DNA of 64,000 bases from Ophthalmolycus amberensis. Its lineage: Eukaryota; Chordata; Actinopteri; Perciformes; Zoarcidae. The DNA lies in the NCBI GenBank assembly GCA_024529925.1, contig JAFEUB010000840.1, positions 434,001 to 498,000 on the forward strand, read 5' to 3'. The translations under genes and the position numbers were made by a program. Below, piece by piece: positions 43,640-56,000 of the stretch (positions are counted from its first letter, which is position 1; each line of letters starts with the position of its first letter). The notes under the pieces were generated by a model. It was given only the letters and a program-made list of their open reading frames with translations. It did no database searches and was not told the origin of the DNA.

Positions 43640-44726
43640 TTGCAGAAAGTGGAGCCCTGTCCTTCACCTGCAAGATTTCAACAGGCAGCTCAGGTTTATT
43701 TTCTTCACTGTGCCCACCATGGTAAGTTTCCTCCTGAGAAGTTCTTCTCCAAGGTCATAGCTGGTAAAGAAATTGTCACAAGTGATATTGTGACCCTGCA
43801 GTCCAGTAGTCATATCGAGGACCACACGTTTTCCTTGGTTTTTCTCAGGGATGCCACTCGCAGCTTTGCCTGTGTAAATCTGTAGATTCCAGGCGTAGCT
43901 GGTTTTTGCATCACAGGCTGCCCAGATTTTTATGCCGTACTTCCCTGGTTTACTGGGTATGTATTGCCGGAAGGGGCATTTTCCTCGGAAAGGGACAAGA
44001 CGTTCATCCACTGTCACCTCTGGCCCTGGTGTTGAACATCAGTGGAAGGAGCTGCACCCATCTGTCCCAGACATCCCTGATGGGGGCAAGCTTGTCGGAT
44101 CTTGCTCTGGTGTCTCTGTTGTCAAATCTGAGGACTCTTGATATCATCTGAAAGGTGTGAAGTGACATTGTTGCCCGGAAAATATTTCTGCCTGTTGATG
44201 CGTCCAGAGACTTTCAGTGGCCTCATTGCAGGATCTGTACACTCCAGCAATAAGAATAACACCAATATAAGCATCCAGGTATTCCTCATCAATGTCTTTC
44301 ACAAGTCGCCATGAACTTTTTTCCCTCAAGGTTTGTCATATCTATGATGACTCTTTTTAGTGACAATGGCATAAATAGCTCAAAACATGTCTTGATGTCA
44401 CTGACTCGCGTCACAGCAAACCTTGTGATTCCAGGGGTCATTTTGATGACATTTGCAGCAGCTGCCCTGCCATGTACATCATGAGGTACTGAGCTCCAAC
44501 AGATCTTACCATTTTTGGACTTGAATCTTTCAGCAGGAGCAGCTTCACCACCGGTGACCTCCTCATCAGACTCATCAGATGTGTCTGTGTCTTCTGGATG
44601 ATACTCCACATTGTCTTCGTCCTCAGAAACCTGCTCATCCGTATCGCTGTGCTGCTCTATGTCCTCTCCCTCATTTTCACCAAAAATATGATCCAGAGCT
44701 TGTCTCACTGAAAATCTTCTTTCCAT
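43640..44726 (-). pseudogene. piggyBac-type transposase pseudogene, frameshifted and truncated
   Basis: On the minus strand an ATG at 44724-44726 starts MERRFSVRQALDHIFG. An acidic, Glu/Asp/Ser-rich N-terminal region follows (44530-44680), usual for this family. The frame is lost near 44300-44330 and continues in another with REKSSWRL and DEEYLDAYIGVILIAGV. It shifts again near 44144 to a segment with DKLAPIRDVWDRW, and again near 44017. There TVDERLVPFRG carries the first catalytic Asp and ITCDNFFTSYDLG the second. The sequence ends near 43640, before the third Asp and the cysteine-rich C-terminus. At least three frameshifts mean no active protein. Confidence 0.85.
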
Positions 44727-44984
44727 TTTTGCATGCTGCAAATTGGAAATGTGCACTCTGCAAGTCACCAACTCTATACTGAATTGACCTCACATGTCTG
44801 GACATGTCTGGACATGCCCGTCTTTGTTTTGTTTTGTGCAGGTATACTGGATAACAATGCAAAATGAGAATCCCCTAAAGCTCACATGATTGGGAGAGGA
44901 GCTGGCTGTCACTGTGTGGCTGACAGTGCACTTATGATTTCAGTTTTGGCTCTAATTATGCTTTATAATCTTATTTTTATAACC

Positions 44985-45000
44985 GGGTCGAAACCGACCC
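44985..45000. repeat. piggyBac subterminal palindrome 1
   Basis: GGGTCG-AAAC-CGACCC, a 6-bp stem. Paired with the very similar 45163-45178. Confidence 0.8.
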
Positions 45001-45162
45001 TAACAACACAAAGGTCATAATTTCAACCAGAGCATTTTATAATTTAGTGAAACAAAATGTTTTTGTTTTATTTTGTGAAATAGAGGTTCCTGACAAAGTC
45101 ATAAAGCCTTGATGCAAATAAACCAATTTATGTGGTTCTTTTATGCATTTAAAACCTAAAAC

Positions 45163-45178
45163 GGGTCGGTGCCGACCC
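45163..45178. repeat. piggyBac subterminal palindrome 2
   Basis: GGGTCGG-TG-CCGACCC, a 7-bp stem, 16 bases before the element end. Confidence 0.8.
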
Positions 45179-45198
45179 TAACACAAGAGGAAGGTTAA

Positions 45199-48100
45199 GT
45201 GAGTAATTTTTATATGCAGAGGAAATGTTTTCAACGAACGCTGTCTGCCAAATTGCAAAAATGTTACTGAACACATTCAAACATATCCAGGAAGTTATGT
45301 TTCCCTTATAACATACAGTATAAGGTAAAAAAAATCAGCTCTATATATACATCATCGTAAGATAAGATAAGCCTTAGTTGATACCCGAGAGGGGAAGTTC
45401 AGGTTTTAGGAGACAGGGTTGCATACAGAGCAGCACATTGAAGTCATTAGGCAAAGGTGCTCAATTGGATTAGCAGGAGAATGAACAAGCTGGATGTATT
45501 TCATGTGGTTGAGATCTCCACACAGACATCTCAGACTGTAACATAATGTTTTGTTTTTCTTAATTTTCCCTTTAATTAGCGGCCTTCTTCATAATAATGA
45601 ATACAATCGATACAACAACAATACAATCTGTCATTTGCGATGAGCTGCTATTATGTTGAAAAGCTCATTTGTAGTTATTGGCCCAATGATTTCAAATAAA
45701 ACAGAAATGCACAAAGGTTTATTAACATCTGGTTATAAATATCATCATCATTGACATCAATAGCGTATGATCACAATGCTGCGCTTCAGGTATCTAAACC
45801 CCCACGCAATGGTTTCAAGTGTGCAGAGTTTCTTTCCTCAACTTCAACCATATTAAGATGTAAAGATGTGATAAAAAATGCCAACTGTGTGTTTTAGTCA
45901 CTTAGACCTCATGAAATATTTCCCAGAGTGCAATGAAGCGACCAAATGAGGCGAGTGGATGACTTCTTCCAGGCCTGGCCACAGCTCTCACATTAGACAG
46001 CCCATCAACAGGCACATTTGCACAGCGGGAACACACTGAAGGTGTGATTAGGCTGGAGGTGAATCTCAAGGCCTCAGTAGTTTACATCTTGGCATCCGAT
46101 CACCATAGGAAATGTGTTAAAGCATCCGGCTTACTATTACGCTATATTGGTTTTATCAAAAACATACCGGCGGCAAGTTGTTATTTAATTAAATAAAGAT
46201 GTCTGCAATTATATTATCTTCACGCCAACGTTAGAAAGTCGTTTGAATATTTGCAACATGAGACGTAAACCTTGATTGTTGAAAGACGGCCACATGGCAA
46301 ATCTTTTAATCCGTCCCAATCTGGGCTGCGATGTGAACCAGGGACAAGAGGATGAATAAAGCTGTGTCCGTCCATCTGGGTTCAAAGATCCTGTACAGCT
46401 GTACCCTCTGAATCCACAATGTTAAAGGAAAGTGGAATGAGAGAAGCTCAGGCAAATGATCTTGACTTTCAGTACGAGGTAATATTGTTTTTATTGCAAT
46501 GATTCAGCTATTCAGCTGGCCCACTCCAGGTCAGATTGGAGAACATTGGCAAGTATGTCCTCATTACCGAGTGAATAACCTGTGTTTCACAGTGAACCCT
46601 AATGTCCTCAGTTTTTGTCAGTTATAGTAGTTTCCAGCTTTATTTAATCCCCGAATACATTTCAAATATCACTGGAATCAGATTTTTTTAAAGGATAACT
46701 TTACTACTTTACTTATTTTATGAATTATATGCCATTTGCCAAGCAGACTTGCCAAACGTTTATTTGCTCCCGCTTCTCAAATCTGGAGTTCTGCTGCTTC
46801 TCTTTTTGGTACCATCGTGATATCTTTACGTTTTGGACTGTTGGCAAAACAAAACAAGCAATTTAAAGACGCCACTCTGGGCTCTGGTAACCTTTGATGA
46901 GCTTTTTTCACTTCTTTCTTTTTTTTTCTTTTATTTACATTTTATGGTCACAACGGTTAATCTATCATTCAATCCATCAATATAAAATATTTGATTAAAT
47001 GAGATGGAATAAATTATAATTTCCAGCCCTAAAACTCCCATTTAAAGTTACCAGATCATTAATCTATACAGACAGATTCTGCATTAATTTGCAAAACCGG
47101 ACACCATTTTGGTATCTGATGCGTTGTTGTCTCCGTTTGTAGTGCGAGTAGACTTGACCAATCAAGTTCAAGCTTTTTTTTGTTTATTGCAGGTAAAAAG
47201 TCCACGTGAAGAGCAAAAAAAAGGCGGAAAATGCAATCACGGAATCCACCGGCCAAAGACGATTTCGCATTTTATTGGTTTAAAATGAGCTTGGAAACAT
47301 GAAACAATCCGGTCGCAGACGTCATCTCTGAACTCCAACTCAAATCTCACATCTCAAGTTGTTAATCGGACCGTAAGCAATGCCGGGATATCTGCTGGAT
47401 ACACCAGAAATATGGCCCCTTGCCCCCAGAGGTTTAACCGTCGTCAGACCATTAAACAGTATTGTGTACTAAATTGTTGTGATAAAAGAGTTTCAAGATC
47501 TAAGGTTATCTTTCTCTCCAAATCCTTGCTGATATGGATCTCTCCTTTTTATGTTGGAGGCATCATTTCCATGTGCAAAAGGCAGGTTAAGTTCCCTATT
47601 GTTTGAGAATGCACGGTGCAGTGCAAAAGCTGTCGGCAGCACTTTCATACAATAATAGCGGCGAGGAAGAGAAGAAATGGATGTGAGGTGCCACACATGC
47701 CTTTGTCCATTGTACTCACTGTCCACTCCCCCACAGGCCCTCAACAGCCTCTGCCATGTGGCACACAGAAGGCTGGCTGCAGACGGGAGCTAACCGAAGG
47801 GGAGCACTTTGATGAGGGTCCAGACATTCCTAGAGAGGAAGCACTTCTTGAATATTGTTTTGCAAACATCTCTTTTCACATCAACATGTAAATGGATGAT
47901 ACTGCATATTGGGAGTGAGTTGTGTAAAAACAATGCAGCACTGTCAAAAGTGTCTATCGGTAGAAAAGCTGTTTTTCTTCCAGCCATGCGTGGCGCAGCA
48001 GTGGTCAGTGTAAAGGAACAAGCTTGTGTTAAAGAAATGGTGCTGCTTCAGCAGCAGCAAATCTGGTCGGGACACTGATGGAGAAGTGATCTCTCCTCTA

Positions 48101-49700
48101 TCATCGCTGAAATGCCCCTGAGCGGGGCATTAAACAAGGCATGGAGAAACCGCAGTAGTAGATTGGCTCTGAGGGCCAACAAGACAAGGCTGTGGTGTTT
48201 GCACTTGTTAGCTCCCAGCTGTGTGTGGGTACACATAGCCTATAACTTCCCCCATAGCTATTGCTGTAAATAGGGATGTGTTTTTAGCAAACATGCCTTG
48301 TCAAATCAGGAATAGGAATTCTACTTCATTGAACACTGGCTCTGCAGCGACAGCAGAGTCAGTAAAGGACTACAGTATGTTAAAGGTGGATACCTCTGTG
48401 CTCTCCAGGCAGTATATATCATGTGTTTTTTTTCTGTGTCTGTAAGGCAGAAGCAAAAAGGTTTAGTCAGCAGTCTTGTAAATTTTGTCAGAATAGAGAG
48501 CGTCGCCATCCCAACATCTTGCGCTCAGCAGGATGTAAGTTGGCTCCCCGGTGCTGGTCTTGTTTAGTTTCTATGTTGGCGTGCAATATCATGAATGATA
48601 TGCTTGTAGTTTTTCCTTATGAGGTGGAATAAATGGCAAGCATATATTTGTGCAGCGAAATACTGCTACTGAGACTGTGTGGGAGGAAGATAGAGAGGAA
48701 GGGGAGAAGGGGTAATTGTTTCAGAGCTTGTTATATCATCACTGAGTAATAATTGCTGTAATTAGTGAGGATGTACATCCATCTCCTTCAGTTCGGCTCA
48801 TGGAAAGAAGAAAAAAAGAGATACATTTGACAATAGGGCAAACAGATTGTTTTGTTGCAAAGATTAGTTGGAGTTTAAAATCATATCAGATGTGGGGCAA
48901 GTCTCCTCTGTATTCAAGCAGTCAGTGATAAGAGTCTAAAATGTTTGTCTGCAGTAATTAACTCGAGGTGAAGATTATGGGAGATTTCTTCTCTAGTGTG
49001 TACACATCATGCAGAATTCATATTCTGACCTCAGCCCAAAACAATGAGCCTCGTTTATAGCGTTGGCTCCAGCTGATAGAGAATGGGTTTTGACAGCGAT
49101 CAAAACTGCACACTAATCTACCCGGCTGGCATTTGTCATTGATACGTATTTGTGGCAACCGCGCCATGCATTTTAATGTATTTTTATATTATAAGCAACA
49201 GAACAAGAGGATATGCGATTGTTACTGCAAGAACCAGGTTGAAAGGAGGACTCCCCTTATATTTACTGCCAGTATATTCAGGTAATCATACTATGTCAAA
49301 GTGTCATGGCTGTCACTTTATCACACAGAAAAATGTCTGTATGTTGGCTCGGCTGTAGAATCGTCTTTGCTTTGTCTTTGCAAGGTTTGACTGACTTATG
49401 TTAGTACAAAAAAAGGTGAAATGCACCGACACATTTCAACAAAGTAAACATAGCATTTGAGCAACAAACCAAACACAATGAAAAGCAATCTAAAGGCAAA
49501 TGTATTCATTTTTTACGAGTTAGTGTCCGCACTAGTTCAGGCTGTTCTCACACACTGTTTGTAGCCATACCTACAAACAGTAATGCACTGCAATTTGTTT
49601 ACATCCCACAGAATTATTTTCACACTGGGTAGGGAGGAGGTCGGGGTGGATGAATGTGTCTAACAACTCTCACCTAGGAGAGACCGCTGTTTGCGTCCCG
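45199..49700. other. gene-free stretch with one LINE tail
   Basis: No supported gene. The only recognised item is a LINE-like tail at 45357-45425. Open frames up to about 90 codons resemble nothing and lie in both strands without pattern. Confidence 0.4.
45357..45425 (-). repeat. LINE 3' tail, minus orientation
   Basis: GTAAGATAAGATAAGCCTTAGTTGATACCCGAGAGGGGAAG: the inverse of a 'TCCCCTCGGG...TTATCTTATCTTA' tail typical of fish CR1/L2-type LINEs. It resembles 52868-52925. Only the tail is present. Confidence 0.6.
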
Positions 49701-49775
49701 CGTGAAACCAGAATTCAACGTTGATTTATACGTCATGTAACTTCCGTACTTAAGTAAGGCCCACGTTAGCAGATA
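49701..49775 (+). repeat. interspersed repeat segment, family shared with 21607-21680
   Basis: CGTGAAACC, TTGATTTATACGTCATGTAA, CTTCCGTACTTAAGTAAG: inverse match to the nested segment inside the hAT at 20348-22194. Full boundaries not determined. Confidence 0.6.
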
Positions 49776-51425
49776 TGTTAACCCATACATTTGTAGGAGA
49801 ATGCATGAAAAGAGAGAAATAGCTTTTCCTGAGATATATGAACCACTGTATGAAGATTTATGTTATTTATAGAGACACAATGTTGGAGGAGGGGTCCCGT
49901 CTTTGTCGGGGTTGAGAGCCCAGGGCAAAAAAAAATGACATGAGGCCCAAAGGTCACAGCCGTTTACTGAGCAGTTAATCAACACCTTCAATAGGACAAT
50001 GAAGGTTAAACCTGATAATCGTAATTGTTTTTAGCTCCGTCTGCATTGATCCAAAATCCCATAAACAAGATATTATCAGTCACATTGTGAAATATCTTAG
50101 CGTGACTCTGATCATGTTTTATTTCATTTGATTTGTTTTGTAAGTGAATACATTTAGTTTCGCATCAGGCAATATTGCATGTATTACGTATTCACACGTT
50201 GTATTTTTATCCATTTTGCTGTCGTAAATGAAACACGTGCTATGGGGTTATGAGAAAGATTAAAACACACTTTGATCCTGTTTGAAACTTGCTTCAGCCT
50301 TCAAGATAGCCGTCAGTAATCAATGCCATCATGCTGTCAGGGTGAAGAAACATCAATAGGGGCTATTGAAAGGGTTAACCATAGCGCTGATTACATCCTC
50401 AGCCATCTGGGGAAGGGAATTTCTTTAACTCTTTGTGCTCATGAATGCAGGGTTCTGGGGAGATGTCCCTGTTTTCTGAAAGAGCACAGGCTTGTCGGGC
50501 AACTGTTGCTGATGTGGGCTTATCAAACCTGTTGATACATTGTGTGTGATATACAAATAATCTTGGCTTGTAAAAAAGCGTCTGTCAATGGGGCTGGGCT
50601 GTGAGATATGCATTCAGTGCAGAAATGCACGGTGGCGTTTCCCTTGCATGAATGGCACTCGGATTTAAATATGGAGTGCCAATTTCTTTTATGATTACAC
50701 ATTAGCATCTTCAGGAACAATTGTAAACTGTATGTGCCACTTTCCAGTTAATCCATTATACATCCATCACCCATCTTATAGAAGCCGCCTCTCTTTTTTT
50801 GCCCAAGCCAGGGAAAGGGTTCGTCTGGAGAAGCTCCTGCTATTAACAGAATTAACTCCAGCTAGGAGCACAGCACCGGGAGAACACACCAATTCCATTA
50901 TCTCAGCTGGACGGCGGCCATTCTCTCGCTGCCACTCTGCAGCCAAAGTGCTCCAAGCATGGAACCCACCAAAACCCATTGTACAGTGACACAACTCTCA
51001 AATGCACTCTGTCAAAGCATTTCTGCTTGAAATATTCATCTAGCTGGAAGACCACATTTGAATGTTTTGAAAAAAATTAAAAAGGTACAAATATTTAATT
51101 CGTTTTTTACTTTTACTGAGTGAGTTAAGTGAACTACAGTGAACCCAGGGATATTTGGTACATAAGTTTACATAAATACCCTTTATGTCCCAGGACATTC
51201 TAACAAAAATGTTTTTTTTCTCAGCTGTCCTTAGTCTTGACTAAATAAAAAGAGCAGCACAAAAAGACAGTAGTTTAAATAATTACTATATAAAATAGGA
51301 AATATTGAGGTAAATAATGAATAGCACTTAACATTATTGGTCATTAATAATGTAATACTTTGGGGATAAAATATGAATTACAGGTTATATGACAAAACGA
51401 ATGATAATATTTATTTTTGTAATAA
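49776..51425. other. gene-free stretch, nothing recognised
   Basis: A poly(A)9 lies near 49927-49935. A GC-richer patch at 50790-50960 has open frames on both strands with no recognisable domain. Confidence 0.4.
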
Positions 51426-51960
51426 TGGGGAAGAGCATCGAAAGATGGGAAAGTGAATACATGTTTGTGCTTCAAGGAGAACAACGTGTCTGTCTTCTGT
51501 GTTATGAGGCGTGTCGGTGATGAAGGATATAATTCACGTCGGCATTTTGACACCAAACACGGAGCTAAATTTAGCCTCCAAGAAAAACATCAAATTGTCC
51601 AAGAATTAAAAGGCAGACTGCAATCACAGCAGAATATATTTACACAGCTACAGCCCAGTGCATGCTAAAGGATGTGAGCAGAGCTCCGACCAGATACAGA
51701 CTTTTACAAATGTCAGTTTGTGAAGAAACACCATCGCAGACCGAGTTCATGAACGAGCAGCAATCTAACAACACAGCTAGCTAAGAGACGAGCAGGTACT
51801 CGTGTTTTTAATTAACTGTTGATGAAAGCACAGACAACACGGATACAGCGCATCTATCCATGTTTATCAGACCTGACTCTCAGTGAGCAGCTCTTGGATG
51901 AAGCTGCCATGCACAGGACGACGACAGGGAGGAACATTAGGTAGAGGATAACTACGGGCT
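51426..51960 (+). pseudogene. hAT transposase fragment (BED finger plus start of catalytic region), frameshifted
   Basis: From about 51438 to 51668 the plus strand is highly similar to the minus strand of 29158-29445, through RWESEYMFVLQGE, the CLLC of the BED finger, the HF.TKHGAKF block and QEKHQIVQELKGRLQSQ. One base is missing after TATGAGGC relative to the other copy, so the frame changes inside the finger. Further on, LTVDESTDNTDTAHLSMFI (about 51812-51870) is the region around the first catalytic Asp of hAT transposases. Several stops follow. Ends of the element were not found. It is a longer relic of the same family as 29025-29759. Confidence 0.8.
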
Positions 51961-52867
51961 ATAATATAACGAGATAATAATAATTACATATTAGAGTCAT
52001 GTTTTAGCAATATATGCATCGGTTAATATTAGGGTAATACTTTCAGAAAAATATCAGATGACATACCTGGCACACATTGGTGGCTCTGCCTCTCCATTGT
52101 GTTTTGCACTTCGCCCAGTCACTATAGCTCACACTGCTGATAATTTATTTCCTGTGATTCTCAAGTCAAACTAGAACACGTACACCGACAGATGATACAA
52201 CCAACAGGTGAAGTTCCTCGATGTGTTTTCTTTCAGTGTTATTCAGCTAAGTCAACCATGTAATAAATATTACAGTAGAAAAACACTGCGCTGAAAAGCA
52301 CCTTGAACCCGAGGATGGGGGGCAGGTTTTTCTCATGTTTCACAGTCAATTTGTCACGATACAGAAGATGACACAGACACTGAAGAGTATAATTATTTTT
52401 GATTACTACTTGAGACAAATTGAGCAGTTCATAGCATACAGTAATCCCCAAATGAAGATGTTCATAATTGTCTGTGTTCATTTTCCTCCAGGTAGGTTTA
52501 TGGAGGTGGTTCAATTTAATTGTACGAAGAAATTCTGAGACTGACTAAATGTTTTAACGGTGAAATTTGACTGACTGGGGTGAGGAAGAAGCCGCTAACT
52601 CAAGCTGCCTGCACAGTCACTTTGTTACAGTGAAAATATCTGGTCAGCTGTTTATGGAGGCAGTGGTAAGTGGCTCCTCCCATTTAGAAACAAGAATTAA
52701 TAAAACTATTGGATTTTGCCTTCACACATGCTAAGGGACATTGCACCTTCCCACATTCGTCATGCTTGTGAGTGGGCCTGAAAACTTGCGTAGTTACAAG
52801 TCACGAAACAGCATCATTATTTGTGTGGTGCAATATGTGCTCATGCCACCTGGGTAAATAAACAAAA
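51961..52867. other. gene-free stretch, nothing recognised
   Basis: May contain further decayed hAT sequence from the fragment upstream, but I see no motif that supports it. Confidence 0.35.
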
Positions 52868-53060
52868 ATAAGATAAGATAAGATAAGATAATCCTTTATT
52901 AGTCCCTCAGTGGGGAAATTGCAGGATTACAGCAGCATTGCTCACAGCAAATAAAAATAAAAGATAAAAATCAAGTAATATAGTAATAAAATAGGACAGT
53001 AAAGAAGAGTATTAAATATAAAAAATAAAATATTATACTGTATATACTATGGCATATTAC
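52868..53060 (-). repeat. LINE 3' end, minus orientation, with (GATAA)n tail
   Basis: AATAAGATAAGATAAGATAA followed by TCCTTTATTAGTCCCTCAGTGGGGAAATTGCAGG. In reverse this is a LINE 3' UTR ending in a TTATC tail repeat, as in fish CR1/L2-type elements. The right boundary is approximate and no coding part is seen. Confidence 0.7.
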
Positions 53061-56000
53061 TGATAGGCTCATTGGAGATGAGCAGGGCCTGCGCAGATTT
53101 ATGATCGCCGCACGATGCATGCCGTTAGATTTGGGTCAGTCTTCTCGATCTCGACTTACTCTGTCATCATGCACAAGAACGTTAACCTCACAAAACCATA
53201 TTAGTGCCGCCGACTGCAAGGCATGATGGGAAAACTCTGCGTCTGTCCACTGCTAGTCTTGCATCCTGCTGCATGCTTGCATGTGTGTTGAGATTTACGA
53301 AAGGCTGTCTATGCATTTATCTTTTTTAGGGGATTTGTTTGCCATCTGATCATAAAAGGTTATGAGGCTACGTATCTGGATGTTATCTGTGAACATGGGA
53401 ATATTTGTTACATGCCTCTTGCTGGATTCATGGAGCGTGATTTATCATTTCTTTCTCATTTTGTATCCTGCACTTTATGAACATCCTTGAATGGGAATGT
53501 CACATTTAAAAGCAAAGTAAACTTGTCTTGTTGAGAGCAGATAATGAGAAAGTTTATGGACACTGCTGCAGTTACTCCCCTACAGTATGTTTGTAGTTGC
53601 TAATGGAACCCGCCACCCGCCCACCTTTAAAGGTAAGCAATTTATCAGTCGAAGAGCTTTCTTTTGCACTGTATATAAACAGCCCATTGTGTCCTTGTGG
53701 GGTACGCAACATTCATTAGCATAATTTAATAAGTAACATGGCCTCCTTCAACCATTAACCATGTGCAAGAAGACAAATCCTCTTGGTGTACAGAGGTAAA
53801 GCAGCAGAAACATTGGAATAAGCCCAACGTCGCTGTTGCACTGTGACTTATTTACAATATCCAGGAATGAGACATACATTTATTACCATTTGTTCGACAC
53901 ACACCGTAGCAACTGTTGTTCTTCTCAACACGGAGGGGCAAATAAGCATTCTGGAGCATTCTGGAGCATTCTGGAGCATTCTGCCCCCCCCCCCCACCCC
54001 CACCCCAATTCCTTTTAAGCACAAAAACAGAACAAATTTATGTCTTAGCTTTTTTGCAATACAAGCATCAAAGAGAGAAGCAGACACAACGAGAGGAAAG
54101 AACAGCTAAGACTGCACGCTTTGAACTGCATTGTTATTTCATATAGCACAGTCCCGTGACATTTTCGGCAACATACATGGGTAACTCATATAGCAAGCGC
54201 GAGATCAAAACAATAAAACACATTGTCGGAGAATGATATTGAGGTAGTCAATGCAGGCATCCCAGGGGAGGCAGAGGAAGATACAGAGAGAGACAGAGAG
54301 AGAGCTTTACAGAGAAGGTAGGTGACCAGGTAGCTCATATTATCAAATAGAGCATGTCATTGGTGTTTGAACAGTATTTTCTGCAACTTCATCCCCCGGG
54401 CAATCTACTCTTGAGTGACAGAAAATGTTGTTAGTGATGCATACTAATGTACAAAATGTATCACTTCCAAACATGCATCACTTCCAAATCATTCACATTT
54501 TGGAAAAGTAAATGTATTTAATAGGGGATACCTCGTAGGGATCCTCAGAGTCCAACAGTCTGCACATCGCAATTCTCCCTCAAATCAGCAAAACGGCATG
54601 GTAGTCATTCACTTAAAAAGTCCAAGGTTGAGAATTTAAACTGTAAAGAGTTACTTTTGAAACTTTGCCTGCCTGCAGCACTGAGTATGATTTATAGATT
54701 TAAGGAGAAAATACATAGATTCAAGGAGCTTGTATAGCTCACTGGCCAAGTGTGGAAATGAGATAATCAGTGTGCTTTCGCTTTAATTTCACAATGAACG
54801 TCTGAAGAAATTGGACACAAGTCTACTGAATACACCCTCTTTGTGTATTGATTGATGATCATGATGAAAGTTGCTTTCTTTTTGAAACCCCGGTGACTGG
54901 AATTAGAGTGGGAAGATGATTCTTTTAATTCTTGCAAGCTGTCCAACTTCAGTGAATACACTCAGGACCGGTTCATTTGATTCATGATTAATTCCTGTGA
55001 ATGTGGCTGATCAACCACATTTTGTGGGGGGAGCAGCCAGCCAGAATTGAATTCACTCCCAATGGTAGGCAGGAAATAATTGTGTTTGTCCTGAACACTC
55101 GGGATGTGCTCGCAAACTTGTCTGCACACTTAAGTCTGTATAGGGTAGACTATAGTACAAGCACCGGACATTGATCTATTTGCACTTTCAGCTGAGTTGA
55201 GCTGAGACATCCAATTTCATATATTATTCAATAATTCAGCGATGCCGGTGCTTGGAGTTGGAACATAATGTCATTCTGAAGCGACATGGACACCTCATAC
55301 TGTTGTCCAGCAATCAAGGTGAATATAACCTAAAAAGGAAAGTATATGAATACAGCTCAAGATGTAAAGTATGTAAGAAATAGTTTGAAAACAAAATGCA
55401 GTAATAGACATCGTTAAATGTAATGTCTTTAAAAAGGCAATGTGATTCTAAACTTAAACTCAATCACTCAGACACTGCTCTTGTGGTTTTGATTACAGCA
55501 GAAGGGATGATCCTTTTTTGGCACAGAGTTCTGGCAACACCATACACTTATGTGCCTGGTGGGCACATAGTACTTCAAGGTCAAAATTTCAAACCTTGCA
55601 AATATTAGAACTGAAGTTTTGGTGGTTTTGACCTTAACAAAAATAGGAAAGTTGGGGCAGTGAGCTATTGATATGTTTCATTATTTGTTTTTCTATCTCC
55701 TATAGATAGCTATACACTCTAGTTCTTCACACATTCTTGCACATGTTGACCCATTTTTTGGCTGGCCCAAGAGTTTCTACAGGTGTACCGGTTGCTCAAT
55801 TTGTCATGTTAAGGGATCATTTCAGCCTTCATGTGTAAAATGTTGATTTTATTTTGCATTTTTTTTCCCCTGAATGGAATCTTTATTTTAGAGGGAGAAC
55901 AATTTAAAACAGTCCAATATAAATTACCCTTCAATTTATCGACACGTAGGTAAAATCTTCAAAAAAGCCACATTCCCAGTCTTGCAAATACTTTGATGTC

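Larger units (their letters stand above)
43635..45194 (-). mobile_element. decayed piggyBac transposon, 5' end intact, 3' end lost
   Basis: A piggyBac transposase in several frames occupies 43640-44726 on minus. Beyond its 5' end lie two subterminal palindromes, GGGTCGAAACCGACCC (44985-45000) and GGGTCGGTGCCGACCC (45163-45178). The end GAGGAAGG abuts TTAA at 45195-45198, the piggyBac target. The opposite end is not visible near 43600, so the 3' part is deleted. The element is immobile. Confidence 0.8.

Noticed and set aside
47412..48078. Cluster of overlapping 60-90-codon frames on both strands
   Set aside because: None resembles a protein, frames overlap on both strands, and composition is not coding-like.
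50732..50994. Open frames of 85 and 72 codons on opposite strands in a GC-richer patch
   Set aside because: Mutually antisense and without domains; most likely a composition effect.
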